NCBI RefSeq assembly: GCF_036227325.1
Contig: NZ_CP109467.1
Location: forward strand, 2,356,001 to 2,420,000
Source: Streptomyces sp. NBC_01465
GTDB taxonomy: Bacteria > Actinomycetota > Actinomycetes > Streptomycetales > Streptomycetaceae
Length of the DNA: 64,000 nucleotides
Reading direction: 5' to 3'
Positions 26,644-34,516 of this stretch are shown here, in pieces; the first letter of the stretch is position 1; every line of letters begins with the position of its first letter. The notes under the pieces are model-generated. The model was given only the letters and a program-made list of their open reading frames with translations, had not been told where the DNA came from and ran no database searches. The translations under genes were made by a program, and so were the position numbers.

Positions 26644-27405
26644 ATGCATATCGAGATCGACGGCCGGCCCGTCCCCGCTCAGGACCCGCTCGCCGTCCCG
26701 GCGTTCTTCAGTTACGGGCACTTCACCGCGATGCAGGTGCGGGGCGGGCGCGTGCGCGGCCTCGCGCTGCACCTCGCGCGCCTGGACTCCGCGACGCGCG
26801 AGCTGTTCGGGGCGGGGATCGACGGCGACCACGTACGGGGACTGGTGCGCGGGGCGCTGGAGCGGGCGGGGGTGCGGGACGCGTCGACGCGCGTGTACGT
26901 GTACTGGGCGCCGGACGCGGAGGCGGCGACCCTGGCGGTCACGGTGCGGCCCCCGGCGGTGATGGCGGAGGCGGCGCAGGCCCTGATGCCGGTCCCGTAC
27001 GAGCGGCCCGTCCCCCACATCAAGCACCTGGGCGGCTTCGCCCAGACCTACTACGGGCGGGCGGCGGTCGCCGCGGGCTTCGACGACGCGCTGCTGACGG
27101 GGGCGGGCGGGGTGATCACGGAGGGCTCGATCACCAACATCGCTTTCTGGGACGGGGAGTCGGTGGTCTGGCCGGACGCGCCCGCGCTGCTCGGCATCAC
27201 GATGGCGCTGCTGGAGCCGCTGCTGCCTTCGGTGCGGCGGCAGGTGACGCTGGGCGGCCTGGGCAGCTACCGGGCGGCGTTCGTCACCAACTCGCAGGGC
27301 ATCGCGCCGGTGCGGCGGATCGGCCCGACCGAGTTCGCGGTGGACGAGGCGCTGATGAAGACGGTGGCGGGGGTGTACGCGGACGTGCCGTGGGACGCGA
27401 TCTGA
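26644..27405 (+). CDS. Class IV aminotransferase (PLP-dependent)
   Basis: This 253-residue protein belongs to the branched-chain aminotransferase/4-amino-4-deoxychorismate lyase fold. The likely PLP lysine is in VPHIKHLGGFAQTYYGR. The phosphate-binding and fold signature GVITEGSITNIAFWDGE and a C-terminal FVTNSQGIAPVRRIG follow. The shape is closest to small aminodeoxychorismate-lyase-like members, so p-aminobenzoate or amino-acid metabolism is possible; the substrate cannot be assigned. The start ATG lies 66 bp from the divergent FMN reductase start, just behind a leaderless-type -10. Confidence 0.88.
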   Translation: MHIEIDGRPVPAQDPLAVPAFFSYGHFTAMQVRGGRVRGLALHLARLDSATRELFGAGIDGDHVRGLVRGALERAGVRDASTRVYVYWAPDAEAATLAVTVRPPAVMAEAAQALMPVPYERPVPHIKHLGGFAQTYYGRAAVAAGFDDALLTGAGGVITEGSITNIAFWDGESVVWPDAPALLGITMALLEPLLPSVRRQVTLGGLGSYRAAFVTNSQGIAPVRRIGPTEFAVDEALMKTVAGVYADVPWDAI

Positions 27406-27421
27406 GGGCAGCGGGCTCCGC

Positions 27422-28210
27422 TCACATCCACTGGTCGAAGGCCAGCTTCGCGACGAGCGAGAAGACCACCACGAGCAGCACGCCGCGTACGAACTCAGCT
27501 CCCTTGCGCAGCGCCATGCGCGCGCCGAGCGTGCCGCCCACCAGGTTGAACACCGCCATGATCGCGGCCAGTTCCCACATCACCACGCCCTGGTACGCGA
27601 ACATCGCGAGCGCGCCCGCGTTCGTGCAGACGTTGACGATCTTGGCGGTCGCCGAGGCCGTCACCAGGTCGAGGTGGAGCACCGCGGTCAGCGCCAGGAC
27701 GAGGAAGGTGCCGGTGCCGGGGCCGAACAGGCCGTCGTAGAAGCCGATCCCGCCGCCGACGAGCACGATCGCGGTGGCGATACGGGCGCGGGTGACGGGG
27801 GTGGTGTCCTGCTGAACCCTGCCGAACGCCGGGCGCAGCATCACGAACGCCGCGACGGCGAGCAGCACCACCATGATCACGGGGCGCAGGACCGCGCTGC
27901 TGATGCCCGCCGCGAAGAAGGCCCCGGTCATGGAACCGACGAGGGCCATGAGCCCGATGCGTACCGCCATCTTCACGTCGACGGGCGCCTTGCGCAGGTA
28001 CGTCGCCGCCGCGCCCGTGGTACCGACGATGGAGACCGCCTTGTTGGTCCCCAGGATGTGCACGGCCTGGACGTGCGGCAGTCCGAGGAGGAGCGAGGGC
28101 AGCAGGAGCAGTCCGCCGCCGCCCACCACCGCGTCGATCCAGCCGGCCGCGGCGGCGGCCAGGCAGAGGAGGACGAGGGTGGTCAGGGAGAGGTCGGGCG
28201 GCATGAGCAT
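27422..28210 (-). CDS. TauE/SafE family membrane permease (second copy)
   Basis: This 262-residue integral membrane protein has two half-repeats: AAAGWIDAVVGGGGLLLLP with LGTNKAVSIVGTTGAA in the first, and GFYDGLFGPGTGTFLV in the second. About eight membrane segments are visible. It shares the repeat motifs and overall length with the gene at 3949-4725 and ends with a similar tail (SLVAKLAFDQWM against LVAKLAHDTWV). The ATG at 28210 is chosen because an AGGGT sequence lies upstream; an ATG at 28204 is the alternative. The substrate is unknown, probably a small sulfur or organic anion. Confidence 0.88.
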   Translation of the reverse strand: MLMPPDLSLTTLVLLCLAAAAAGWIDAVVGGGGLLLLPSLLLGLPHVQAVHILGTNKAVSIVGTTGAAATYLRKAPVDVKMAVRIGLMALVGSMTGAFFAAGISSAVLRPVIMVVLLAVAAFVMLRPAFGRVQQDTTPVTRARIATAIVLVGGGIGFYDGLFGPGTGTFLVLALTAVLHLDLVTASATAKIVNVCTNAGALAMFAYQGVVMWELAAIMAVFNLVGGTLGARMALRKGAEFVRGVLLVVVFSLVAKLAFDQWM

Positions 28211-28247
28211 GACCGCGACCCTAGGCAGGAGATACGTGTCCCGTCCA

Positions 28248-28451
28248 TCAATGACCGGATTGTTGAGCGAGATCAGAGGTTCCCGCGGAGGGCGGCGACC
28301 GGTCGGGGGCGGGCGGGGCGGCCGGGGTGACGACGGCGGCCAGGACGGAGGCCGCGAGGGCGCTCGTGAGGAGCAGGCCGGCGGCAAGTCGGCGTGAGGA
28401 GCGGTCGGTGGGGGCGGCGGGTGGGGCGGGCGGTCTGCGGTGGCGGGCCAT
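28248..28451 (-). CDS. Possible small single-pass membrane or secreted protein
   Basis: This is a 67-residue reading frame with a basic, Pro-rich start (ARHRRPPAPP), one hydrophobic segment LAAGLLLTSALAASVLAAVV and a hydrophilic tail. It lies 31 bp after the ferric-reductase-like gene on the same strand. An AGGAGG is present but 12 nt from the ATG. It could be a small partner of the flavocytochrome, or chance coding in GC-rich DNA. Confidence 0.4.
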   Translation of the reverse strand: MARHRRPPAPPAAPTDRSSRRLAAGLLLTSALAASVLAAVVTPAAPPAPDRSPPSAGTSDLAQQSGH

Positions 28452-28482
28452 GGTGGGGGTGGGCCTCCTCAGCGGGGCTGGC

Positions 28483-30513
28483 TCAGTGGGGGAACTGCTC
28501 GGAGTGGATGCGGTCCTCGGGGACGCCCGCCGTCGTGAGCGCGGTGGTCGCGGCGGCCGCCATGCCGGGCGGGCCGCAGAGGAACACGTCGTGGTCGGCG
28601 AGGTCGGGGATCAGGTTGCGGAGGGCCTGGGGTGCGAGGGGGTCGAAGGAGGCGTCGGAGGGGCCGAGGAGGTAGTGGAGGGCGGCTCCGCGTCGGTGGG
28701 CGATCTCCTCGAGTTCGTCGCGGAGTACGAGCTGGGCGGCGCTGCGGGCGCGGTAGAGGAGGGTCAGCTCGCCGGGGCCGGCGGGGAGGGTCTCGTACAG
28801 GACGCGCATCGGTGTGATCCCGACGCCGCCGGCCAGGAGGAGGACCTTGCGGCGGGTGCGGCGGTGGGCGGTCATCGCGCCGAAGGGGCCCGAGGCCAGG
28901 ACGCGGGTGCCGGTGCGGAGGCGGCGGATGCGGCGGGTGTGGTTGCCGACGGACTTCACGGTGATGCGCAGGGTGTCGCCGGTGACGGGCGCGGAGAGCG
29001 AGAAGGGCAGCGCGGTGTGCCAGATGCGGCGCTGGAGGAAGCGCCAGCGGAAGAACTGGCCTGGTTCTGCCCGGAGTTGGGCGAGACCGATGCCCTGCAT
29101 GACGACGGAGACCACGTCGGGGGATTCGTGGCGGACGGCGATCACGCGCAGGCTGTGGCGCAGCGCCTGCCGTACGGGGACGACGACCCGGTACCAGAGG
29201 AGGAGTACGGCGACGGTGGCGTGCGCCATCGCCCAGAGCCATCGGGAGAGGGCGCTGCTCGCGATGTCGGGACCGACGAGCTGGTGGGCGAAGGCGAGGG
29301 CGGCGCCGACGTACGTGAGGAAGTGGACGGCGCGCCAGACCTCGTGGGGCAGCCGTACGCGGATCCGGCGGGCCGAGGTGATGCCCGCGGAGGCGATGAG
29401 GACGGTGCCGGCGAGGGCGGCCGCGATACCGGCGTACCCGAGGAGGCCGACGGCGGCGGTGAGGAGGTCGGTGCCGGTGTGGGCGGTGTAGGCGCAGAGG
29501 GCGAGGACGGCGTGCCCGGCGCAGAGGGAGAGGACGTACCGTCCGCCGAAGGCGTGCCACCGGGCGAGCCGGTCGGCGCCGACGCCGTGCTCGACGGCGG
29601 GGACGCGGGCCATGAGGAAGAGCATGACGAGAACGCCGTACCCGGCAAGAAGCCCGGAGAGATGCGCCCCGGAGGCGAAAAGGGCATCGAGCCGGGCGGA
29701 GGCGTCGACTTGCAGCCCCCAGAGGGCACACACCCCGAAGGCCCCGGCGGCGATCCCGCCGCGCAGGGCGCGGGGGGCGAGGCGGAGGGGCGGGGCGGGC
29801 GGCGCGGGCTGCGGCTGAGGGCGCGCCCCGAACGCGGCGCGTTGGACGACATGCGCGCGGTCGGGTGCCACTTGCGAGCCCGCAGCAGCCGCCGGCGCGG
29901 CGTGCACGGATCGCGCGCCCGCGAACACGGGCTGCGGACCGTAAGGAAACTGCGCAGGCCGCGGAGGCAGCCCCAGTTGCTCCGCGGACGGCGCATGGTG
30001 CCCGCCTTGCGGAGCGGGTCCGACGCGATCCGGACCGAGCGGCGCGGGCCCGGCGGTGCGCGCACCGTCCGGCGCGGGCCCCGCAAAGTGCACACCGTCC
30101 GGCGCGGATTCGGCGCGATACGCAGATTCAGCGCAGTGCGAGCTGAACGGCACGGGTCCGTCGGTGTGCGCGCCGATCCGCGCAGGCTCGGCGCCGTGCG
30201 TGCCGTCCCGCGCCGGCTGCGCATCGTGCGCGATCTCCGCGGGCTGTGGTCGCAGTCCTGCGTGCTCCACGCGTTGCGCGTCGGTCGATACCGTCCGCGG
30301 GCTGGCCCCCACTCGGGATGCCGCCCACTTCGCCCGCGCGCCCCGCACCCGTGCCCCCCACGCCGTGAGCCCGCGGCGGGGCCGCGGCCTGGCGTGTGGG
30401 CGTGGGGGGATCCGTATGCCGGCGCTCGCCTCGGCCGTCGCACCCGTCTGCTGCAAGTACGCAGCCAGAGCAGGGTGGGTGGCGTGGTGCTGGTCCGGGG
30501 CCTCTGTGGTCAC
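28483..30513 (-). CDS. Ferric-reductase-like transmembrane flavocytochrome with long low-complexity N-terminus
   Basis: The protein has 676 residues. The first ~240 are Ala/Pro/Gly/His-rich, with degenerate short repeats of the AGPAPxG type. About five membrane segments follow, with haem-ligand-like histidines (LCAGHAVLALCAY, RAVHFLTYVGAALAFAHQL). The C-terminus is an FAD/NAD(P)H module: RIWHTALPFSLSAP, then VLLLAGGVGITPMRVLYETL for NAD(P) and FLCGPPGMA. The family moves electrons across the membrane to ferric iron or other acceptors. The GTG at 30513 is preferred because a -10 (TAGATT) lies 8 nt upstream; a start at 30534 would overlap that -10. A two-component system lies just upstream. Confidence 0.88.
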   Translation of the reverse strand: MTTEAPDQHHATHPALAAYLQQTGATAEASAGIRIPPRPHARPRPRRGLTAWGARVRGARAKWAASRVGASPRTVSTDAQRVEHAGLRPQPAEIAHDAQPARDGTHGAEPARIGAHTDGPVPFSSHCAESAYRAESAPDGVHFAGPAPDGARTAGPAPLGPDRVGPAPQGGHHAPSAEQLGLPPRPAQFPYGPQPVFAGARSVHAAPAAAAGSQVAPDRAHVVQRAAFGARPQPQPAPPAPPLRLAPRALRGGIAAGAFGVCALWGLQVDASARLDALFASGAHLSGLLAGYGVLVMLFLMARVPAVEHGVGADRLARWHAFGGRYVLSLCAGHAVLALCAYTAHTGTDLLTAAVGLLGYAGIAAALAGTVLIASAGITSARRIRVRLPHEVWRAVHFLTYVGAALAFAHQLVGPDIASSALSRWLWAMAHATVAVLLLWYRVVVPVRQALRHSLRVIAVRHESPDVVSVVMQGIGLAQLRAEPGQFFRWRFLQRRIWHTALPFSLSAPVTGDTLRITVKSVGNHTRRIRRLRTGTRVLASGPFGAMTAHRRTRRKVLLLAGGVGITPMRVLYETLPAGPGELTLLYRARSAAQLVLRDELEEIAHRRGAALHYLLGPSDASFDPLAPQALRNLIPDLADHDVFLCGPPGMAAAATTALTTAGVPEDRIHSEQFPH

Positions 30514-30521
30514 AGGTAGCG

Positions 30522-30527
30522 AATCTA
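30522..30527 (-). promoter_or_regulatory. -10 element for the ferric-reductase-like gene (leaderless start)
   Basis: TAGATT on the minus strand lies 8 nt before the GTG at 30513. No ribosome site is visible, consistent with a leaderless transcript. No clear -35 is seen. Confidence 0.4.
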
Positions 30528-30574
30528 GGCGCACACCCCGCCGCTAACGCCCTGGTCAGAAGGGTCCGGGCGAT

Positions 30575-30593
30575 CCTTAAGGCGCCCTTGAGG
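30575..30593 (-). promoter_or_regulatory. 11-bp-period direct repeat, possible response-regulator site
   Basis: On the minus strand CCTCAAGG and CCTTAAGG (7 of 8 identical) are separated by 3 nt, so they recur at one helical turn. They lie about 50 bp upstream of the ferric-reductase-like promoter and just after the response-regulator gene, a common layout for regulator binding. Confidence 0.3.
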
Positions 30594-30629
30594 AGCGGCT
30601 CAGCAGTGGTTAATCCAGGCCCGCGGCCC

Positions 30630-31274
30630 TCACGCCTCCAAGTACCGCAGCACCGCCAGCACCCTCCGGTGCCCGCCCTCCGACTGCGGCAGGTCCAGCT
30701 TCGCGAAGATGTTCGCGATGTGCTTCTCCACCGCCCGCTCCGATACGACGAAGCCCTCCGCGATCGACTGGTTCGTACGCCCCTGCGCCATCAGCCCCAG
30801 CACCTCCCGCTCGCGCGGCGTCAGCGCGTCCAGCGCGGACGCCCGCCTGCTCGCGCCGAAGAGCTGGGCGACCACCTCCGGGTCGAGCGCGGTGCCGCCC
30901 GCCGCGACCCGTTGCAGTGCCTCGACGAACTCGCCGATGTCCACGACCCGTTCCTTGAGCAGATAGCCGACGCCCGCCCCGCCGTCGCCCAGCAGCTGGG
31001 CCGCGTACCGCGTCTCCACGTACTGGGAGAAGATCAGCACGCCCACCCCCGGCGACGAGGCACGGATCTCGACCGCCGCCCGCAGCCCTTCGTCCGTGTG
31101 GCCCGGCGGCAGCCTGATGTCGATCACGGCCGCGTCCGGGCGGTGTTCGGCGACCGCCGCGAGCAGCGACTCCGCGTCGCCGACCGCCGCGGCGACCTCC
31201 ACTCCGCGCAGGGCGAGGAGCTGCACGAGCCCGTCCCGCAGGATCGCCGAGTCCTCTGCGATGACGACGCGCAT
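30630..31274 (-). CDS. NarL/FixJ-type two-component response regulator
   Basis: This 214-residue protein has a receiver domain at residues 1-~118: VVIAEDSAILRDG with the acidic pair, the phospho-acceptor aspartate in AAVIDIRLPPG, and K in YLLKERV. A LuxR-type helix-turn-helix is at the C-terminus (LTPREREVLGLMAQGRTNQS, then SERAVEKHIANIFAKL). The ATG at 31274 follows AAGGAA and lies 13 bp after the kinase stop. The natural target is unknown. The ferric-reductase-like gene next downstream, with a repeated element in front of it, is the best candidate. Confidence 0.94.
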   Translation of the reverse strand: MRVVIAEDSAILRDGLVQLLALRGVEVAAAVGDAESLLAAVAEHRPDAAVIDIRLPPGHTDEGLRAAVEIRASSPGVGVLIFSQYVETRYAAQLLGDGGAGVGYLLKERVVDIGEFVEALQRVAAGGTALDPEVVAQLFGASRRASALDALTPREREVLGLMAQGRTNQSIAEGFVVSERAVEKHIANIFAKLDLPQSEGGHRRVLAVLRYLEA

Positions 31275-31287
31275 GGTGACAATTCCT

Positions 31288-32532
31288 TCAGCGGTACGGG
31301 AGTTCGACACTCACCACCGTAGGCCCTCCGGCCGGGCTGTCGCAGGTCAACGTGCCGTCCACCGTACGGACCCGGGCCAGCAGCCCCGTCAGCCCGCTGC
31401 CCCCGCCGACCACCGCTCCCCCGCGCCCGTCGTCGCTCACCGAGAGCCGCAGCCCGTTCTCGTACGGCCGCACCCTCACCTCCGCCCCGGCCGCCCCGCT
31501 GTGCTTGGCCGCGTTGGCGAGGAGCTCGGCCGTACAGAAGTACGCGATCGACTCCAGGGCGGGGGACGGGCGTTGGGGAAGGTCGACCGTGACCGCGACC
31601 GGGAGCGCGATGTCCGCGGCGAGCGTGGCGAGCGCCGTGTCGAGGCCCTGGTCGAGGACCGGCGGGTGGATGCCCTTGACCAGGTGGCGCAGGTCGGCGA
31701 CGGCTTGCTGGGCGTTGGACCGGGCGGTGGCGACGACTTCGAGGAGGCGCTCGCGGTCGGCGTCGGCCGCGATCAGTTCGCCGATCATCGCGAGGTGCAT
31801 GCCCAGGCCGACGAGGCGCGCCTGGGTGCCGTCGTGGAGGTCGCGTTCGATCCGGCGGAGCGTCGCGGCGGCGTCGTCGACGGCCTGGGCGCGGGTCTCC
31901 TCCAGGGTGTGGATACGTCGGGCGGCGGCGTCCGGGCCGAGGAGCCCGGCCAGCAGCAGACGGTGCGGGACGAGGGACCAGCGGACCAGGCGGGGAGCGA
32001 GCCAGAGGAGCAGCACACCAGCCGCGACCACGGCCAACCACCGTGGCCAGGAGTCGAGTTCGACTCCCCCGATCTCCAAGGAGACATGACGCGTAGAGCC
32101 GTCGGGCTCCCGGACCGTGATGTAGTTCCAGCGCTTGAGGAGCGGATGCAGGACGAACATCACCCCGTACGCGTACCCCACCACCACGGCCGCCAGCGGC
32201 GGGACCGCGGTCAGCGGCGCTGCCAGCGCGCAGCCCACGGCCCGCCATCCGGCCCGGTCGCCGAGCACGGCCCGCCGCCAGCCGAAGGCGCCCGTACCGC
32301 CTCCGGGGTGCGGCGGCGCATCGATCCGTACGTCCAACAGCGCCCGCAGCAGGGCCCGTTGGAGGTCCCCGAGCGCCAGCGCCCCGCGCACGGTCAGCGC
32401 GAGCAGCCACGGCCCGAGCGGTGTCACGCTGAGCGCGCCCCCGGCCAGCAGCCCGCACAGGACCAGCACCAGGCCCGTCAGGGCGAGGGGCAGGGCCAGG
32501 GCCGCGTAGAGGAGGGCGCGCAGGGTTCGCAT
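31288..32532 (-). CDS. Two-component sensor histidine kinase (HisKA_3 type)
   Basis: The protein has 414 residues. The N-terminal half has four hydrophobic segments in a putative-sensor domain; an extracytoplasmic loop around residues 130-155 contains KRWNYITVREPDGSTRHVSL. The kinase part carries the HisKA_3 box IERDLHDGTQARLVGLG with the phosphorylated histidine. The ATPase domain follows with an N-box AELLANAAKHSGA and G-boxes SDDGRGG and GSGLTGLLARV. The start ATG at 32532 is 10 bp after the stop of the separate sensor protein. It pairs with the response regulator immediately downstream. Confidence 0.94.
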   Translation of the reverse strand: MRTLRALLYAALALPLALTGLVLVLCGLLAGGALSVTPLGPWLLALTVRGALALGDLQRALLRALLDVRIDAPPHPGGGTGAFGWRRAVLGDRAGWRAVGCALAAPLTAVPPLAAVVVGYAYGVMFVLHPLLKRWNYITVREPDGSTRHVSLEIGGVELDSWPRWLAVVAAGVLLLWLAPRLVRWSLVPHRLLLAGLLGPDAAARRIHTLEETRAQAVDDAAATLRRIERDLHDGTQARLVGLGMHLAMIGELIAADADRERLLEVVATARSNAQQAVADLRHLVKGIHPPVLDQGLDTALATLAADIALPVAVTVDLPQRPSPALESIAYFCTAELLANAAKHSGAAGAEVRVRPYENGLRLSVSDDGRGGAVVGGGSGLTGLLARVRTVDGTLTCDSPAGGPTVVSVELPYR

Positions 32533-32542
32533 GGGGTTCAAC

Positions 32543-33175
32543 CTAGAGCTGGTGGATCAGCGGGATCGAGAAGAGGGCGCAGACGGCGGCGATCGCCAGT
32601 GCCAGACCGGTGGTCCGGAGGAGGCCGGTCCGGTCCGTACCGAGGAAGCCCTTCACGAGGCGGGTCTGCAGCGCGGTGAACCCCTTCATCACCCAGGGCG
32701 TGAGCAGGAGGAACCCGATCCCGCCGCACGCCGCGTGCAGCGCCCACGCCCCGGCCATCGTGGGGCCGCCCCAGGAGCCGGAGGGGTCGTTGTCGGGCCG
32801 CAGCGGGTAGCCGAGGTTGATCACCACGACCAGCCAGAAGAAGCCGGAGAACGCGACCGCGACGAGGTTCAGCGGGGCGCTGATCAGCGCGTGGACCAGC
32901 GCGAGCGGTCCGGTGCGCGCGGGCTCTTCGACCTGTACGCCGAGGAGCCGCCGGGCCAGTCCGCGCTGGATGCGGCCCGCAGGTCCGCCGACCAGGGCGA
33001 GCGGGATGCAGAGGAGGCCGACGGGGAGTGCGAGGACGATGTACGCCAGCCGGAGCCAGGTCTCGGCGCGGAACGGCTCGCGCAGGATCACGCGAGCGAG
33101 AGCGCGGGCCCGGGCGCCGGTCCGGCCGGCTGCGGGGCGGGCGGTGCGGGTGAGGGGCTGCTGTGTGAGGTCCAT
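32543..33175 (-). CDS. Stand-alone putative sensor-domain membrane protein
   Basis: This 210-residue protein has about four membrane segments: LAYIVLALPVGLLCIPLALV, a pair near 110-130 (LNLVAVAFSGFFWLVVVINL), a segment around 155 and LALAIAAVCALFSIPLIHQ at the end. It resembles the sensor domain of the following histidine kinase (short basic helix, LGVQVEEP loop) but has no kinase. It is first in a three-gene unit with that kinase and its regulator. It probably cooperates in signal perception. The ATG at 33175 has GTGAGG upstream. Confidence 0.82.
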   Translation of the reverse strand: MDLTQQPLTRTARPAAGRTGARARALARVILREPFRAETWLRLAYIVLALPVGLLCIPLALVGGPAGRIQRGLARRLLGVQVEEPARTGPLALVHALISAPLNLVAVAFSGFFWLVVVINLGYPLRPDNDPSGSWGGPTMAGAWALHAACGGIGFLLLTPWVMKGFTALQTRLVKGFLGTDRTGLLRTTGLALAIAAVCALFSIPLIHQL

Positions 33176-33297
33176 GCGTCCAGGCTCCCGCCGGCACGGC
33201 TCCCGATCGATCGTGCCTCCACGGAAGTCGGGGGTTCGGTTTACCCCACCCCCGCACCCGGCCCTCACACCGCGCCCCCGCCCGCGCTGAGCGCAAC

Positions 33298-33335
33298 GTC
33301 CCCCGCGGGAAACGGAAGGGATCCGGACGGGTAAC
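33298..33335 (+). promoter_or_regulatory. Candidate GlnR box upstream of the nir operon
   Basis: GTCCC, 6 nt, GAAAC (33309-33313, perfect b-site), 6 nt, GATCC, 6 nt, GTAAC (33331-33335). All spacings fit the GlnR pattern and it ends 22 bp before the first nir ATG. nirB is a known GlnR target in S. coelicolor. Two of the four half-sites are imperfect. Confidence 0.45.
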
Positions 33336-33357
33336 ACCGGGCCCGCAGGCTGCGGAC

Positions 33358-34515
33358 ATGAGCAAGGACATCGTGGTGATCGGGAGCGGGACCGCCGGCT
33401 CCCGGCTGGCCCGGCAGCTGGGTACGGAGGTCACCGTACTCGGCGAGGAGCCGCACGCCCCGTACAACCGGGTGCTGCTCGCCGAGGTCCTGGCCGGCCG
33501 GTACGGGGCGGACGCCATCACGCAGCCCGCCGTCCCCGTACGGCGCGGAGTGCGCGTCGTCCGGATCGACCGCGCGGACCGGGTCGTCCAGTGCGACGAC
33601 GGGTCCGCGATCCCCTACGGCACCCTGGTCCTCGCCACCGGATCGAACCCGGTGCTGCCCCCACTGCGCGGCCTGGGCAATGAACTCCCCGACGGCGTCC
33701 ACCCGTTCCGTACGCTCGACGACTGCGTCGCCCTGTCGGAGGCGGTCCGCCCCGGCACCCGCGCCGTCGTCATCGGCGGCGGCCTCCTCGGCGTCTCGGC
33801 CGCCCGCGCGCTGGCCCTGCGCGGCGCCCAGGTGGTCCTCGCCCAGCAGGGCGAGCGCCTCATGGAGCGCCAACTCGACGTCTCCGCCTCCGACTTGCTC
33901 CGTACGCACCTCACCGACCTCGGCGTCGAGGTGCACACCGAGTGCCACGTCCGAGGCCTGCGCGGCCGGGACGTCGAGCTCGCCGACGGCTACGTCCTCA
34001 CCTCCGACCTCACCGTCCTGGCCTGCGGCGCCCGCCCCCGCACTGGACTCGCCCGCGCCGCTGGGCTCGACGTGCGCAAGGGCATCGTCGTCGACGACGA
34101 GCTGCGCACCTCCGACCCCCGCATCCACGCCGTCGGCGACTGCGCCGAGCACAACGGCCAGGTGTACGGACTCGCGGGCCCGGCCGTCGAACAGGCCGAC
34201 GTGCTCGCCGAGTTGCTGTCGGGGCGGCCCGCCGCCTACACCGGCACCCGCGCCCTCACCCGCCTCACCCTCAACGGTCCTGGCCCCCTCGATCTCGCCG
34301 CCTTCGGCGAGACCACCCCGCTCCCCGGCGACGACGTGGTCGCCCTCGCCGACGCCACCCGCGGCGCGTACCGCAAGGTCGTCGTCCGCGGGGACCGCCT
34401 CGTCGGCGGCGTACTCCTCGGCGATCTCACCTCCGTCGGTGAGCTCGCCCGCACCTGGGAGGGCGACGAGCCGCTCCCCTCCACCCCGCTGGTCCACCTG
34501 CTTGGAGGCTCCTGA
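33358..34515 (+). CDS. NirB-like FAD/NAD(P)H oxidoreductase, first gene of the nir operon
   Basis: This 385-residue protein resembles the N-terminal flavoprotein module of NirB. It has IVVIGSGTAGSRLA at the start, the PYNRVLLAEVLAG segment typical of nitrite-reductase flavin domains, GGGLLGVSAARALALRG for NAD(P)H and IHAVGDCAEH for FAD. The [2Fe-2S] and siroheme parts are absent. It probably supplies or modulates electrons to the full-length NirB encoded 1 bp downstream. The ATG at 33358 lies behind a candidate GlnR box. S. coelicolor has the same arrangement (SCO2486 before SCO2487, from memory). Confidence 0.88.
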   Translation: MSKDIVVIGSGTAGSRLARQLGTEVTVLGEEPHAPYNRVLLAEVLAGRYGADAITQPAVPVRRGVRVVRIDRADRVVQCDDGSAIPYGTLVLATGSNPVLPPLRGLGNELPDGVHPFRTLDDCVALSEAVRPGTRAVVIGGGLLGVSAARALALRGAQVVLAQQGERLMERQLDVSASDLLRTHLTDLGVEVHTECHVRGLRGRDVELADGYVLTSDLTVLACGARPRTGLARAAGLDVRKGIVVDDELRTSDPRIHAVGDCAEHNGQVYGLAGPAVEQADVLAELLSGRPAAYTGTRALTRLTLNGPGPLDLAAFGETTPLPGDDVVALADATRGAYRKVVVRGDRLVGGVLLGDLTSVGELARTWEGDEPLPSTPLVHLLGGS

Positions 34516-34516
34516 C

